Assembly (NCBI RefSeq): GCF_001306415.1
Contig: NZ_LDJX01000001.1
Span: forward strand, 620,001-684,000
Length of the DNA: 64,000 nt
Reading direction: 5' to 3'
Source of the DNA: Croceitalea dokdonensis DOKDO 023
GTDB lineage: Bacteria; Bacteroidota; Bacteroidia; Flavobacteriales; Flavobacteriaceae
The position numbers and the translations under genes are program-made. Below the pieces are notes generated by a model. It did not search any database. It was not told the origin of the DNA and was given only the letters and a program-made list of their open reading frames with translations. Shown here piece after piece: positions 38,167-46,736 of this stretch. The number at the start of each line of letters is the position of its first letter. Within the stretch, counting starts at the first letter, position 1.

Positions 38167-38197
38167 AAAAAAAAGAGCTATGCAGGCATAGCTCTTT
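38167..38197 (-). terminator. Intrinsic terminator after rpsF-rpsR-rplI
   Basis: Read leftward: AAAGAGCTATG/CATAGCTCTTT stem (38197-38187 and 38182-38172) with the four-base loop CCTG, then a T-run. A strong hairpin that ends the ribosomal operon 24 bases after the rplI stop. Confidence 0.9.
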
Positions 38198-38220
38198 AAA
38201 GTTAATCGATAGGTAATTAA

Positions 38221-38673
38221 TTACTTTGCCTCCGCTACTACTTCAAAAGGGAATTCTACAATTACCTCTCTGTGAAGCCTAATTTTAGCATTGTAAGGAC
38301 CCGTTCTCTTGACCGTCCCACCTTGAATGGTGATGAATTTACGATCAACACTTTCGCCAGCTTTTTCCAGAGCGGCGGCTAGGTCTACGTTGGACACAGA
38401 ACCGAACAGTTTATCTCCGGCCCCTACCTTTGCAGGTATCTTAATCTCCAAAGCTTTTAGGTTTTCCGCTACTTTCTGCGCAGCGTCAACCACCTTTTTT
38501 TCCTTATGTGCCCTTTGCTTTAAATTCTCAGCAAGCACTTTTTTTGCAGACGGGGTAGCCAACGTGGCCATACCTTGAGGGATTAAGTAGTTTCTTCCGT
38601 AACCATTCTTAACGGTAACGACGTCATCCTTAAAACCTAAATCTTGTACATCTTGTTTTAAAATAAGTTCCAT
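38221..38673 (-). CDS. rplI: 50S ribosomal protein L9
   Basis: A 150-aa ribosomal protein with the N-terminal rRNA-binding domain (MELILKQDVQDLGFKDDVVTV, with GYGRNYLIPQGMA), the long connecting helix and the C-terminal domain. L9 helps keep the reading frame. Third gene of the rpsF-rpsR-rplI operon, 14 bases after rpsR. Confidence 0.97.
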   Translation of the reverse strand: MELILKQDVQDLGFKDDVVTVKNGYGRNYLIPQGMATLATPSAKKVLAENLKQRAHKEKKVVDAAQKVAENLKALEIKIPAKVGAGDKLFGSVSNVDLAAALEKAGESVDRKFITIQGGTVKRTGPYNAKIRLHREVIVEFPFEVVAEAK

Positions 38674-38687
38674 TTATCCGTCTTTTA

Positions 38688-38984
38688 TTATTTTAACATA
38701 TCACCTACATAAGGCATCAAAGCCAAATGACGCGCGCGCTTTACCGCTTGTGCAACTTTTCTCTGATACTTCAGGGAAGTACCTGTTAACCTACGCGGTA
38801 ACAATTTACCTTGCTCGTTCACAAGTTTCATTAAAAAATCAGGATCCTTATAATCAATGTACTTGATTCCTGATTTCTTAAAACGGCAATACTTTTTTTG
38901 CTTATTGGTCTCAATGTTCAACGGGGTTAAATATCTGATTTCCCCATCTTTTTTTGATTTTGCTTGTTGTTCTATAGAGGACAT
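38688..38984 (-). CDS. rpsR: 30S ribosomal protein S18
   Basis: A 98-aa protein with the S18 core [37 protein letters not shown] and [12 protein letters not shown]-like [12 protein letters not shown]. It is a little longer at the N-terminus than E. coli S18 (75 aa), as is usual in Bacteroidota. S18 forms a heterodimer with S6, encoded three bases upstream. Confidence 0.97.
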   Translation of the reverse strand: MSSIEQQAKSKKDGEIRYLTPLNIETNKQKKYCRFKKSGIKYIDYKDPDFLMKLVNEQGKLLPRRLTGTSLKYQRKVAQAVKRARHLALMPYVGDMLK

Positions 38985-38987
38985 ACC

Positions 38988-39326
38988 TTACGCTTTTGAT
39001 TTTAATTTTGTTCTTCTTCTCTCTGCCCAAGCCACGGCGTGCTTGTCCAATTTCACGGTTAAAAATCGCATGATGCGTTCATCTCTCCTGAACTCTAGCT
39101 CGTAAGGACCAATGGCCTCACCTGGAGCTGCAAATTCAAATAAGTGGTAGAAACCACTTTTCTTGTTCTGGATTGGGTAAGCCAATTTCTTAAGCCCCCA
39201 GTTTTCTTTTGCCACCATTTTGGCACCATTCTTAATTAAGAAATCCTCAAACTTCTTAACTGTTTCCTCTATCTGTGTATCAGACAGAACGGGATTCAAA
39301 ATGAAAACAGTTTCGTAATGATTCAT
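38988..39326 (-). CDS. rpsF: 30S ribosomal protein S6
   Basis: A 112-aa protein beginning MNHYETVFILNPVLS, with EDFLIKNGAKMVAKENWGLKKLAYPI and FRRDERIMRFLTVKL in fragments, the normal S6 pattern. It pairs with S18 on the platform of the small subunit. First gene of rpsF-rpsR-rplI. The predicted leader is only about 20 bases, too short for the S6:S18-binding leader RNA of many other bacteria. Confidence 0.97.
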   Translation of the reverse strand: MNHYETVFILNPVLSDTQIEETVKKFEDFLIKNGAKMVAKENWGLKKLAYPIQNKKSGFYHLFEFAAPGEAIGPYELEFRRDERIMRFLTVKLDKHAVAWAERRRTKLKSKA

Positions 39327-39351
39327 ATTATGTATTTGTTTTTAAGGTGCG

Positions 39352-39382
39352 CAAAAGTAAACATAATTAGCGCCTTTCACAA
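39352..39382 (-). promoter_or_regulatory. Promoter for rpsF-rpsR-rplI
   Basis: Read leftward: TTG (39382-39380), a 20-base spacer and TACTTTTG (39359-39352), an exact -7 match. The leader would be about 20-22 bases. Confidence 0.75.
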
Positions 39383-39501
39383 GAATTTTAAAAAATGTTC
39401 GTTTATCGTAAAAGAAGTTATTAACACCTATAAACTTAAAATGACCCTACATCGTGCTAAAAGCTACCTACACAACATAAACGACCATGTTTACATCTTT
39501 T

Positions 39502-39532
39502 GTTGCAGTTTATCGTTGTTTTTGTGTAATTT
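39502..39532 (+). promoter_or_regulatory. Candidate promoter for the LytTR regulator gene
   Basis: TTG (39502-39504), a 21-base spacer and TAATTTG (39526-39532), which is TAnnTTTG with one base missing. A moderate match, 34 bases before ATG 39567. Confidence 0.35.
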
Positions 39533-39566
39533 GCCGATGATTTAACCCCACAAATCACCCCAATTT

Positions 39567-40259
39567 ATGAAACTTAAATGTATTATTGTAGATGACTCTT
39601 CGATGCAGCGGATGGCTGTTGCGAAGTTAGTCAACAATCACCCACATCTTGCTTTGGTTGCCGAATATAGCAATGCTATAGAGGCTAAAAATGGACTCAA
39701 AAACCATGAGGTAGACGTTATCTTCCTAGACGTTGAAATGCCTATTATCAGTGGTTTTGACTTGTTAGAAGCACTTGACAATCCACCACAGGTGATTCTT
39801 ATTACCGGTAAGCCAGACTATGCGCTCAAGGCTTTTGACTATGACGTAACGGATTACCTTCACAAACCCATTACGCTGGCTAGATTTGAGGCCTCAGTCA
39901 AAAGGGCGGTTGCCAAATACGAGCAAATCAACAGGATTGATGAGGATGAAGAGCATATTTTTGTGAAGAGTAACCTTAAAAAACGTAAGGTTATCCTTAA
40001 TGACATCAAATGGATCGAGGCTTTGGGAGATTATATTAAGTTGGTGACAGATGAAGCCAATATTGTGATTTTATCTACCATGAAATCTTTTGAAAAGCAG
40101 TTGCCCGCAGAAAAATTCTTAAGAATACACAAGTCCTACATTGTAAATCTTGAGAAGATAGAAAAATTCAACAGTAAAAATGTAGAGGTCAGTGGAAGAC
40201 AAATACCCTTGAGCCGAAACAAAAAGACAGAATTGGCAGAGGCTTTGGCCAACGTTTAA
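39567..40259 (+). CDS. LytTR-family response regulator
   Basis: A 230-aa two-domain regulator. The receiver domain has acidic residues at 9-10 (IIVDDS), phospho-acceptor Asp55 (VIFLDVEMP), and the Lys in YLHKPI. The C-terminal LytTR DNA-binding domain spans about 130-228 (IFVKSNLKKRKVILNDIKWIEALGDY in part, FLRIHKSYIVNLEKIEKF). Its kinase would usually be a 5TM-5TMR or His_kinase (PF06580) protein, but none is adjacent, so it is an orphan here. Its target genes cannot be told. Confidence 0.92.
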   Translation: MKLKCIIVDDSSMQRMAVAKLVNNHPHLALVAEYSNAIEAKNGLKNHEVDVIFLDVEMPIISGFDLLEALDNPPQVILITGKPDYALKAFDYDVTDYLHKPITLARFEASVKRAVAKYEQINRIDEDEEHIFVKSNLKKRKVILNDIKWIEALGDYIKLVTDEANIVILSTMKSFEKQLPAEKFLRIHKSYIVNLEKIEKFNSKNVEVSGRQIPLSRNKKTELAEALANV

Positions 40260-40264
40260 CCGCA

Positions 40265-42721
40265 TCATACATGGTCCACATCAAAGGCCAAACGGATGCT
40301 ACGATACTTAGAAATAGCATTGAAAGAGTTTTGAACCCTTTTAATGCTTTTTTTTATGCCCTCTGTTTGGTTGGCTTTTTTCACTTTTATGATAACATGT
40401 TTGTGGTACTGGTTGCGTATTCTGGCAATGGCAGGATACTCAGGTCCCAAGACTTGGGCATTAAGGACATTCCTTAACGAACCACAGAACCAATCCGAAG
40501 CTTCATTGAGTTTGTTGTAGTCTTTGTCCTTTAAGGTTAGTTTTATGATTTTATTGGTGGGTGGATATTTAAACTGTTCGCGTTCGTACAATTGTTCCGC
40601 GAACATATGATCATAATCATAGTTGGAAACTTGTTGTAGGATGGAATGATAGGGATTATAGGTCTGTATGAGCACTTTGCCCCTTTTTTCCGTACGCCCT
40701 GCCCTACCTGCCACTTGGGTAAGTAGCTGAAAACTGCGTTCATGGGCACGATAATCTGGAAAATTCAATAAATTATCCGCATTCATTACACCAACAAGAC
40801 CCACGTTTCTGAAATCCAATCCCTTGGTTACCATTTGGGTACCAACCAAAATATCCATTTCATGCTGTTCAAAGGCATTAATGATTTTGGCATATGCAAA
40901 CTTACCCCTTGTGGAATCCAAATCCATACGGCCAATAGTGCGGTCCGGGAAGAGCCCGATCAATTCTTCCTGGACCTGTTCCGTCCCAAAACCTTTGGTG
41001 TCCAGGGTGGCATTCCCACACGCTTGACATGTTTTTAATATGGCCGAATGATAGCCACAATAGTGGCACCTTAGTTGATTCCTGTTTTGATGAAAGGTTA
41101 AACTAACGTCGCAATTGGGACATTGCGAGGCATGGCCACAACTGGTACATTCCACAATAGGGGCAAACCCACGCCGATTTTGAAAAATGATGACCTGTTC
41201 CCCGGCGTCAAGGGTTTCTGTTATTTCATTCCAAAGACGATCAGAAAAACGGCCTTTCATCCTTTTTTTTCGGGTAGCCTCTTTAATATCTACCAACTCT
41301 ATCTGCGGCATTAATACGTTGCCATAACGTTGGGTGATTTTTGCCAAGGTATACTTGCCGGTCATGGTGTTTTGGTAAGACTCCAAACTGGGCGTGGCAG
41401 AACCTAGCAAACACTTGGCATCATGGAGTTTTGCAAGAACAACTGCGGCATCCCTCCCATGGTACCTTGGTGCAGGATCAAATTGCTTAAAACTATTTTC
41501 ATGCTCTTCATCCACCACAACCAATCCTAAATTGCAAAATGGAAGAAAAATGGAGGACCGGGCACCAATCACGATTTGGGCACTTGATTTACCTTGCAGT
41601 ACCCCATTCCATACCTCTACCCTTTCGTTAAGGCTGTATTTTGAATGGAAAACCGCAATCTTATTTCCAAAGTAGGCTTTTAACCTGGCAATAAGCTGGG
41701 TGGTTAGGGCAATTTCCGGCAGCAGGTATAACACTTGTTTTCCCGTGGATATGACCTCTGAAATTAAGTTAACATATACCTCTGTTTTACCAGAGGAGGT
41801 TACCCCATGCAGTAAACATGGCTTTTTAATTTTAAAGCTTTTCTTTATGCTGCCCAAGGCCGTCAATTGTTCTTCATTAAAAACAAGGTCGCTTACCATC
41901 TTGGAGTTGGGCTCAAACGTAACCCTATCCGTCTGCATTTCGTAAAACTCAAAAATACCTTTGTCCACAAGGCCTTTTATAGTGGCATAAGCAGCCTTAC
42001 TCTTGGCCTCCAATTCTTTTAGCCTAAGTGGCTTTTTTGTTTGGGAAGTTAGTTGAAAATACGTTAACACAGCATCCATTTGTTTGGGTGCTCTTTTTAA
42101 TCCATCCAAAACCGTTTGTAGGTTTTCTTCGAACTCATAGTGCTGTTGAAGTTTTACGTACTTCACCATTTTTGGTTGGTACTGCTGAAACAATTGTTCT
42201 TTGGTATGTATCAGTTTTTTATTGACCAGACCGTTGATTAAAGGGATAACGTTTTTACGTTCTACAATACTTACCAATTCATCCACTTTTAATGACGACT
42301 GGTGCTGCAGGGCCTCTAGTACCAAATACTCTTCATCGGACAAGTCAAGGGACTCTATATCATCAAACTTATTTGCATAAATGATGGTTTCACTTTCCAA
42401 CAAAAATGCACTTGGCACAGCGGAACGAAATACCTCTCCCAACGTACATAGATAATAGGTAGAAATCCAACGCCAATGCTGTAATTGTTTTGGCAGTACC
42501 ATGGGAACGGTATCCAAGATTTGGTGAATGGGCTTGGCCTCGTATGCAGTAGGTGGGTTCTGGTGCACCTTAATGGCTAGGCCGGTATAAATCTTTGATT
42601 TTCCGAAAGGCACTGATATGCGCATTCCGGGCTGTATGTCTGTCGCGTCACTGGCATCAATGCTATAGGTAAATAGCCTTTCCAAAGGTATGGGTAGTAA
42701 AATGTCTACAAAAAAACCCAT
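40265..42721 (-). CDS. priA: Primosomal replication restart helicase PriA
   Basis: Reloads the replisome at stalled forks. The 818-aa protein has the N-terminal 3'-DNA-binding domain (FVDILLPIPLERLFTY), Walker A GVTSSGKTE, the VVDEEHENSF box, paired zinc motifs (CTSCGHASQCPNC, CHYCGYH, CQACGN) and helicase motifs V-VI (VGTQMVTKGLDF, VAGRAGR). ATG 42721 (MGFFVDILLP) is chosen over an in-frame TTG at 42751 that lies inside the upstream gene. Last gene of nadC-yihY-DUF2147-priA. Confidence 0.95.
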   Translation of the reverse strand: MGFFVDILLPIPLERLFTYSIDASDATDIQPGMRISVPFGKSKIYTGLAIKVHQNPPTAYEAKPIHQILDTVPMVLPKQLQHWRWISTYYLCTLGEVFRSAVPSAFLLESETIIYANKFDDIESLDLSDEEYLVLEALQHQSSLKVDELVSIVERKNVIPLINGLVNKKLIHTKEQLFQQYQPKMVKYVKLQQHYEFEENLQTVLDGLKRAPKQMDAVLTYFQLTSQTKKPLRLKELEAKSKAAYATIKGLVDKGIFEFYEMQTDRVTFEPNSKMVSDLVFNEEQLTALGSIKKSFKIKKPCLLHGVTSSGKTEVYVNLISEVISTGKQVLYLLPEIALTTQLIARLKAYFGNKIAVFHSKYSLNERVEVWNGVLQGKSSAQIVIGARSSIFLPFCNLGLVVVDEEHENSFKQFDPAPRYHGRDAAVVLAKLHDAKCLLGSATPSLESYQNTMTGKYTLAKITQRYGNVLMPQIELVDIKEATRKKRMKGRFSDRLWNEITETLDAGEQVIIFQNRRGFAPIVECTSCGHASQCPNCDVSLTFHQNRNQLRCHYCGYHSAILKTCQACGNATLDTKGFGTEQVQEELIGLFPDRTIGRMDLDSTRGKFAYAKIINAFEQHEMDILVGTQMVTKGLDFRNVGLVGVMNADNLLNFPDYRAHERSFQLLTQVAGRAGRTEKRGKVLIQTYNPYHSILQQVSNYDYDHMFAEQLYEREQFKYPPTNKIIKLTLKDKDYNKLNEASDWFCGSLRNVLNAQVLGPEYPAIARIRNQYHKHVIIKVKKANQTEGIKKSIKRVQNSFNAISKYRSIRLAFDVDHV

Positions 42722-42729
42722 GTCCACGT

Positions 42730-43170
42730 TTAATCTTTTACCCTTAACCAAGTCTGGGTTCTGTACAAAAATGCAAGATAGCCACGAACCTTAAGTTTAT
42801 CGCTATCCTCTGGGTCCAACCAAACTTTGCCCTTAAAGGTCATGGCCTGCTCCGGATCAAATAGTTTTTTACCCCTATAAACCCCTTTTTCCGTTTCTTC
42901 AAAGGAATAAATGATTTGCATCCCGTTTATGGGTTGGTTTTTTAACTCCCCCTCACATTTTACACACAGCATATCTTCCTTACCCTTTTCCATGATCTTA
43001 AGCACCTTTCCCTGCATTTTGCCGTCCTCCTCATAAAGTTCTACTATGGCCTTTACCACGCCATTACGGTCATCAACCGTTTTCCATTTTCCAAAAATGG
43101 ACTGTGACCGCGCAGCGGTTATACAAAGTAAAAAAACTACCAAGGTTGCTAGCTGCGTATATCTAATCAT
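42730..43170 (-). CDS. DUF2147 secreted protein
   Basis: A 146-aa exported protein (signal peptide 1-22, ITAARSQ) with the DUF2147 domain: IFGKWKTVDDRNGVVKAIVEL in part, CVKCEGELKNQPINGM, and a KVWLDPEDSDKLKVRGYL end. The CxxC pair in LCVKCEG is common in the family. Function unknown; the fold is thought to be lipocalin-like. It overlaps yihY by eight bases and lies eight bases before priA. Confidence 0.85.
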   Translation of the reverse strand: MIRYTQLATLVVFLLCITAARSQSIFGKWKTVDDRNGVVKAIVELYEEDGKMQGKVLKIMEKGKEDMLCVKCEGELKNQPINGMQIIYSFEETEKGVYRGKKLFDPEQAMTFKGKVWLDPEDSDKLKVRGYLAFLYRTQTWLRVKD

Positions 43171-44143
43171 GTTCCTTTCTCTTTATAACGCTCTTTTTTA
43201 GTGATTGTAGGGTTGCGTTCAGCTCAAACCCTAGAAGCAAGATATTGCTATTTAACCATATAAACACCATAAAAATAAGTAATCCACCCAAGGCTCCGTA
43301 CAACTCGTTGTAACGGGCAAACTTTTCTACATAAACCCCAAATAGATAAGAAGTGAGCACAAATAGTAAGGTGGTCATGAGCGCTCCGGGGGAGAAAAAA
43401 CGGACCTTTCTACCTTCGGCAGTGCCAAAATAGTACAAAATGGCAGTGGTAAGATAAGACAGTAACATAAAGAACAGGATCTTTGCCATTTGAAGACCAA
43501 TAGCATCACTCTTTTCCACGTCATAACCTAGGGTTTTTCCTAGATATTCTGTCGTATATTCTATGATATAAAACTCAAAATAGACATAAACCACTGCCCC
43601 TAAAATCAATAGCACGGATAAAATCATCCCCACCATAAGTGCATAGGCATATTGACGGAAAAAATTACGGGTCAATTCTATATGGTATGAATTTTCAAAA
43701 GCACTGAAAATGGAATTTACCCCATTGGCCACAAGAAAAATTGAAATCAAAAATGCCGAAGACAGCAGTCCTCCCCGTTTTTGATCTTTAATTTGTTGAT
43801 AGACCTCGCTAAAGTAATCACTGGTGGCACTAGGTAAAAAGGATTCCAAAAATAATAGGAACTGGCTATCAAAATCTTCACTCCCCACGCTTACATAAGG
43901 GATGACAAAAGGAATTAATGTGACCAAAAAAATCAATAAAGGAAATAAGGCCATAAACAGACTAAAGGCAATAGAACTGGCTCTACTGGATAGGGCTCCC
44001 TTAACAATACCAAAGATGTATATCTCAATTAGGTCGTAAATAGAGAGACCCTCAAAACCTGGTAAGCGTATGGTTTTTAGGATATTAACCAACCAATTGA
44101 CGACAGGTATCCGCTGTAGTCTTTCTTCAATGGCCTTGGACAT
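43163..44143 (-). CDS. YihY/BrkB-family inner-membrane protein
   Basis: A 326-aa integral membrane protein with about six transmembrane helices (first around SSRASSIAFSLFMALFPLLIFLV, which holds the family's conserved SxxxxFxxFP-like segment). The family was once called ribonuclease BN by mistake, and its function is not settled. The start codon shares one base with the nadC stop and the end overlaps DUF2147 by eight bases, so it belongs to the nadC-yihY-DUF2147-priA run. Confidence 0.88.
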   Translation of the reverse strand: MSKAIEERLQRIPVVNWLVNILKTIRLPGFEGLSIYDLIEIYIFGIVKGALSSRASSIAFSLFMALFPLLIFLVTLIPFVIPYVSVGSEDFDSQFLLFLESFLPSATSDYFSEVYQQIKDQKRGGLLSSAFLISIFLVANGVNSIFSAFENSYHIELTRNFFRQYAYALMVGMILSVLLILGAVVYVYFEFYIIEYTTEYLGKTLGYDVEKSDAIGLQMAKILFFMLLSYLTTAILYYFGTAEGRKVRFFSPGALMTTLLFVLTSYLFGVYVEKFARYNELYGALGGLLIFMVFIWLNSNILLLGFELNATLQSLKKSVIKRKEHD

Positions 44144-45000
44144 TATACCGCCTTTAAACTAAGGTCCATATTGTAGACAGAATGGGTAAGCGCCCCAGAA
44201 GAAATATAGTCCACCCCACATTCTGCATATTCCCTTATCGTAGCTTCATTAATGCCCCCAGAAGATTCCGTTAAGCACTGCCCCCCAATCATTTCAACGG
44301 CTTTTCTGGTATCCTCAAAATTAAAATTGTCAATAAGGATTCGATACACCCCGTCCGACTTTAAAATTTCTGCTATCTCATCCAGGTTTCTGGCCTCCAC
44401 AATGATCTTTAAATCACGGTTGGTGCGTTCCAAATACGCATGTGTTTTGGCAATGGCCTTGGTGATACCGCCTGCAAAATCGATATGGTTGTCCTTGAGC
44501 ATAATCATATCATACAGGGCAAAACGATGATTTTCCCCGCCACCAAGGGTAACGGCCCATTTTTCTAGTGCACGGATTCCGGGCGTAGTCTTTCTGGTAT
44601 CCAATATTTTGGTTGTAGTACCCTCCAACAAATCAACAAAAGTCTTTGTTTTGGTGGCAATGGCACTCATCCGTTGCATAGCGTTAAGCACCAACCGCTC
44701 TGCCTTTAAAATACTTTGGGAGCTCCCCTGAACGTAAAACACAATATCGCCATGATTTACTTGACTACCATCGTTGATCAAAACCTCCACGCTTAAATTC
44801 TTGTCAACATAAGCAAAAACCTGCTCGGCAAATGCCACGCCAGCAATAACACCGGTATCCTTTACTAGTAGCTTTGCTTTTCCTGTCGCAGTTTCCGGTA
44901 TGCAAGCCAATGAACTATGATCGCCATCCCCTACATCTTCACGTATGGCATTGGCGATAATTAATTGTAGTTCTTGTTGAAATTTATCGGCGGATATCAT
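44143..45000 (-). CDS. nadC: Nicotinate-nucleotide pyrophosphorylase NadC
   Basis: Makes nicotinate mononucleotide from quinolinate and PRPP in NAD synthesis. The 285-aa protein shows REDVGDGDHSS near the N-terminus, LNAMQRMSAIAT, the substrate loop ILDTRKTTPGIRALEKWAV, GGGENHRF and ESSGGINEATI. These are the canonical NadC motifs. nadA and nadB are not in the window. First gene of a four-gene leftward run. Confidence 0.96.
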   Translation of the reverse strand: MISADKFQQELQLIIANAIREDVGDGDHSSLACIPETATGKAKLLVKDTGVIAGVAFAEQVFAYVDKNLSVEVLINDGSQVNHGDIVFYVQGSSQSILKAERLVLNAMQRMSAIATKTKTFVDLLEGTTTKILDTRKTTPGIRALEKWAVTLGGGENHRFALYDMIMLKDNHIDFAGGITKAIAKTHAYLERTNRDLKIIVEARNLDEIAEILKSDGVYRILIDNFNFEDTRKAVEMIGGQCLTESSGGINEATIREYAECGVDYISSGALTHSVYNMDLSLKAV

Positions 45001-45133
45001 GGTAAAAATGGAATTTACGCTAAAATAAGAAAAGCTTCGCCTTTAACATACCTTCTAGCATTTAAACATAGACCATCATAATACTGTCATTTGCGTTGTA
45101 TAGGACGCGGTAGGCACAACGTTTGGCAAATCG

Positions 45134-45141
45134 TATTTTTG
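45134..45141 (+). promoter_or_regulatory. -7 element for rlmH
   Basis: TATTTTTG is an exact TAnnTTTG match, 17 bases before the ATG at 45159. No suitable TTG is seen. Confidence 0.45.
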
Positions 45142-45158
45142 AAAAAAGCAAAGGCAAT

Positions 45159-45632
45159 ATGCGCATTACTCTTATCACCATAGGAAAAACGGACAGTGGG
45201 GAGCTTAAATCACTTATACAGAAGTACGGTAGACGGTTAGGGCATTATATTAAATTTGATGTATTGATGCTTCCAGATATTAAGAAAAGTAAGCATCTGT
45301 CCGAGGAGGAGCAACGCAAAAAAGAAGGTGAGGTATTGCTTAAACAGCTAGATTCAGGCGACTTTTTGGTGCTCTTGGATGAAAGGGGCACACAGTTCAG
45401 TAGTATGGGTTTCTCCAAGGAATTACAAAAAAGGATGAACAGTGGCATAAAGCATCTAGTTTTTGCCATTGGGGGACCATATGGGTTCCATGATAGCGTG
45501 TACCAAAGGGCCAATCAACAAATCAGTTTTTCAAAACTGACCTTTTCACATCAAATGATTCGGCTTTTTGCCGTAGAACAGATATACCGGGCATTTACCA
45601 TCCTTAAGAATGAACCTTATCATCATCAGTAA
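45159..45632 (+). CDS. rlmH: 23S rRNA (pseudouridine-1915-N3)-methyltransferase RlmH
   Basis: Methylates pseudouridine 1915 in helix 69 of 23S rRNA. The 157-aa SPOUT protein (family about 155 aa) begins MRITLITIGKT and has FLVLLDERGTQFSS, FAIGGPYGFHDSVY and LSFSKLTFSHQMIRLFAVEQIYRA-like end segments. ATG 45159 gives the normal length; an upstream TTG would place the -7 box inside the gene. The 3' end overlaps the convergent sensor gene by 29 bases. Confidence 0.95.
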   Translation: MRITLITIGKTDSGELKSLIQKYGRRLGHYIKFDVLMLPDIKKSKHLSEEEQRKKEGEVLLKQLDSGDFLVLLDERGTQFSSMGFSKELQKRMNSGIKHLVFAIGGPYGFHDSVYQRANQQISFSKLTFSHQMIRLFAVEQIYRAFTILKNEPYHHQ

Positions 45633-46515
45633 CGGATGATTGATTCTTTGAGCGTTTGGCCAAAAGCTGCTCCATCTTTGCCATAATCTGGTGGTGTGGA
45701 TTTTTATGGGAACCATCTTTGGATAATGCCCTTAACATAGCGTCCGACACTCCCTTTAATTTATCTATTTCTTCACTGATAAAAGCAAGAATTTCGTCAC
45801 GCCGTTCCTGACGCTTCTCCACTTTGAGCACATACTGTAAATCCGCTATATTTTTCATGTGAGAGCTAAACACATGGCTCTGGTGCCAAGCTATTTCCTC
45901 TAACTTTTTCTTCTGACTGAATATTCTATTGATAATGGGGTTGACGATAAAAAAGATTTCAAACAAGACAATGACTACAGAAAAAATGGCCAGTTCCAAC
46001 TCTACGATACGGATGCCCTTTATATCGTTTTCCGATTTCTTTTGAAATTGTAAAACAATATCGTCCATAAGCTCTATAAACCTGTTGGTCCTATACCTTA
46101 TATCATTTTGGTGTACCTGTGTCATCTCTTCCACATTGCCCAAGTTCCATCGCAGCCAGTTTACGTGCGAATCAAGTTTTGCAAATTGGGCCAAAATGCG
46201 CTCATCATCCAATTTGGGTATCCCTAAACGTTTGTCTCCCGTTTGTAGCATGGTATGCATTTCTACTAACTTGTTCAAGGTAATTTTAAATTCTGCAAAA
46301 TTGCAATTATCATATCTGCATGTGTAGCTTTCTGCCAATAGGCGTACACTTAACATCCGTTGCCTTCCTGCCAAATTCACCAACATGGCGGTTCCGCGCT
46401 GTTTATTTAAGGAATATTGGGTTATGGACTGTATTGCAATGGTCAAAATAATGATAGAAACCACCAACAAGTAATACGCCCTAAAGCCCTTTTTGAAAAA
46501 ACGTGAATTATTCAA
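45604..46515 (-). CDS. Membrane sensor: PilJ/nitrate-type sensing domain plus DHp-like helices, no ATPase domain
   Basis: A 303-aa protein with a transmembrane helix at about 14-32, a periplasmic helical domain carrying NLAGRQRMLSVRLL (the type IV pili methyl-accepting/nitrate-sensor N-terminal motif), a second helix at about 172-194, and a cytoplasmic part. The latter has KKLEEIAWHQSHVFSSHM then a second helix, much like the dimerisation/phospho-acceptor domain of Bacteroidota histidine kinases (IAW.QSH). The protein ends without N, G1 or G2 boxes. The only start seen is TTG 46515. Signalling partner unknown. Confidence 0.75.
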   Translation of the reverse strand: MNNSRFFKKGFRAYYLLVVSIIILTIAIQSITQYSLNKQRGTAMLVNLAGRQRMLSVRLLAESYTCRYDNCNFAEFKITLNKLVEMHTMLQTGDKRLGIPKLDDERILAQFAKLDSHVNWLRWNLGNVEEMTQVHQNDIRYRTNRFIELMDDIVLQFQKKSENDIKGIRIVELELAIFSVVIVLFEIFFIVNPIINRIFSQKKKLEEIAWHQSHVFSSHMKNIADLQYVLKVEKRQERRDEILAFISEEIDKLKGVSDAMLRALSKDGSHKNPHHQIMAKMEQLLAKRSKNQSSVTDDDKVHS

Positions 46516-46736
46516 CTTAACTAAATTTGTAGCTTAATACCTACAATTTAGAGTGAAAATATTGCATTAAATCAAAATTGTTGTGAAAAGGGAAAACAAA
46601 AGGGGTGGGATGCCATAGAAATGTGGTTAGCCATTATCTGTTGGAACCATTACGAGAAATCCATTTCCTATTCACTTGCCGCCAGAATGCGTTCACCTTG
46701 CTATAAAATCCTAAAGAAAAAAGGAATAGTAGAAGA

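Noticed and set aside
39327-39351. S6:S18-binding leader RNA before rpsF
   Set aside because: The promoter leaves a leader of only about 20 bases, too short for that motif.
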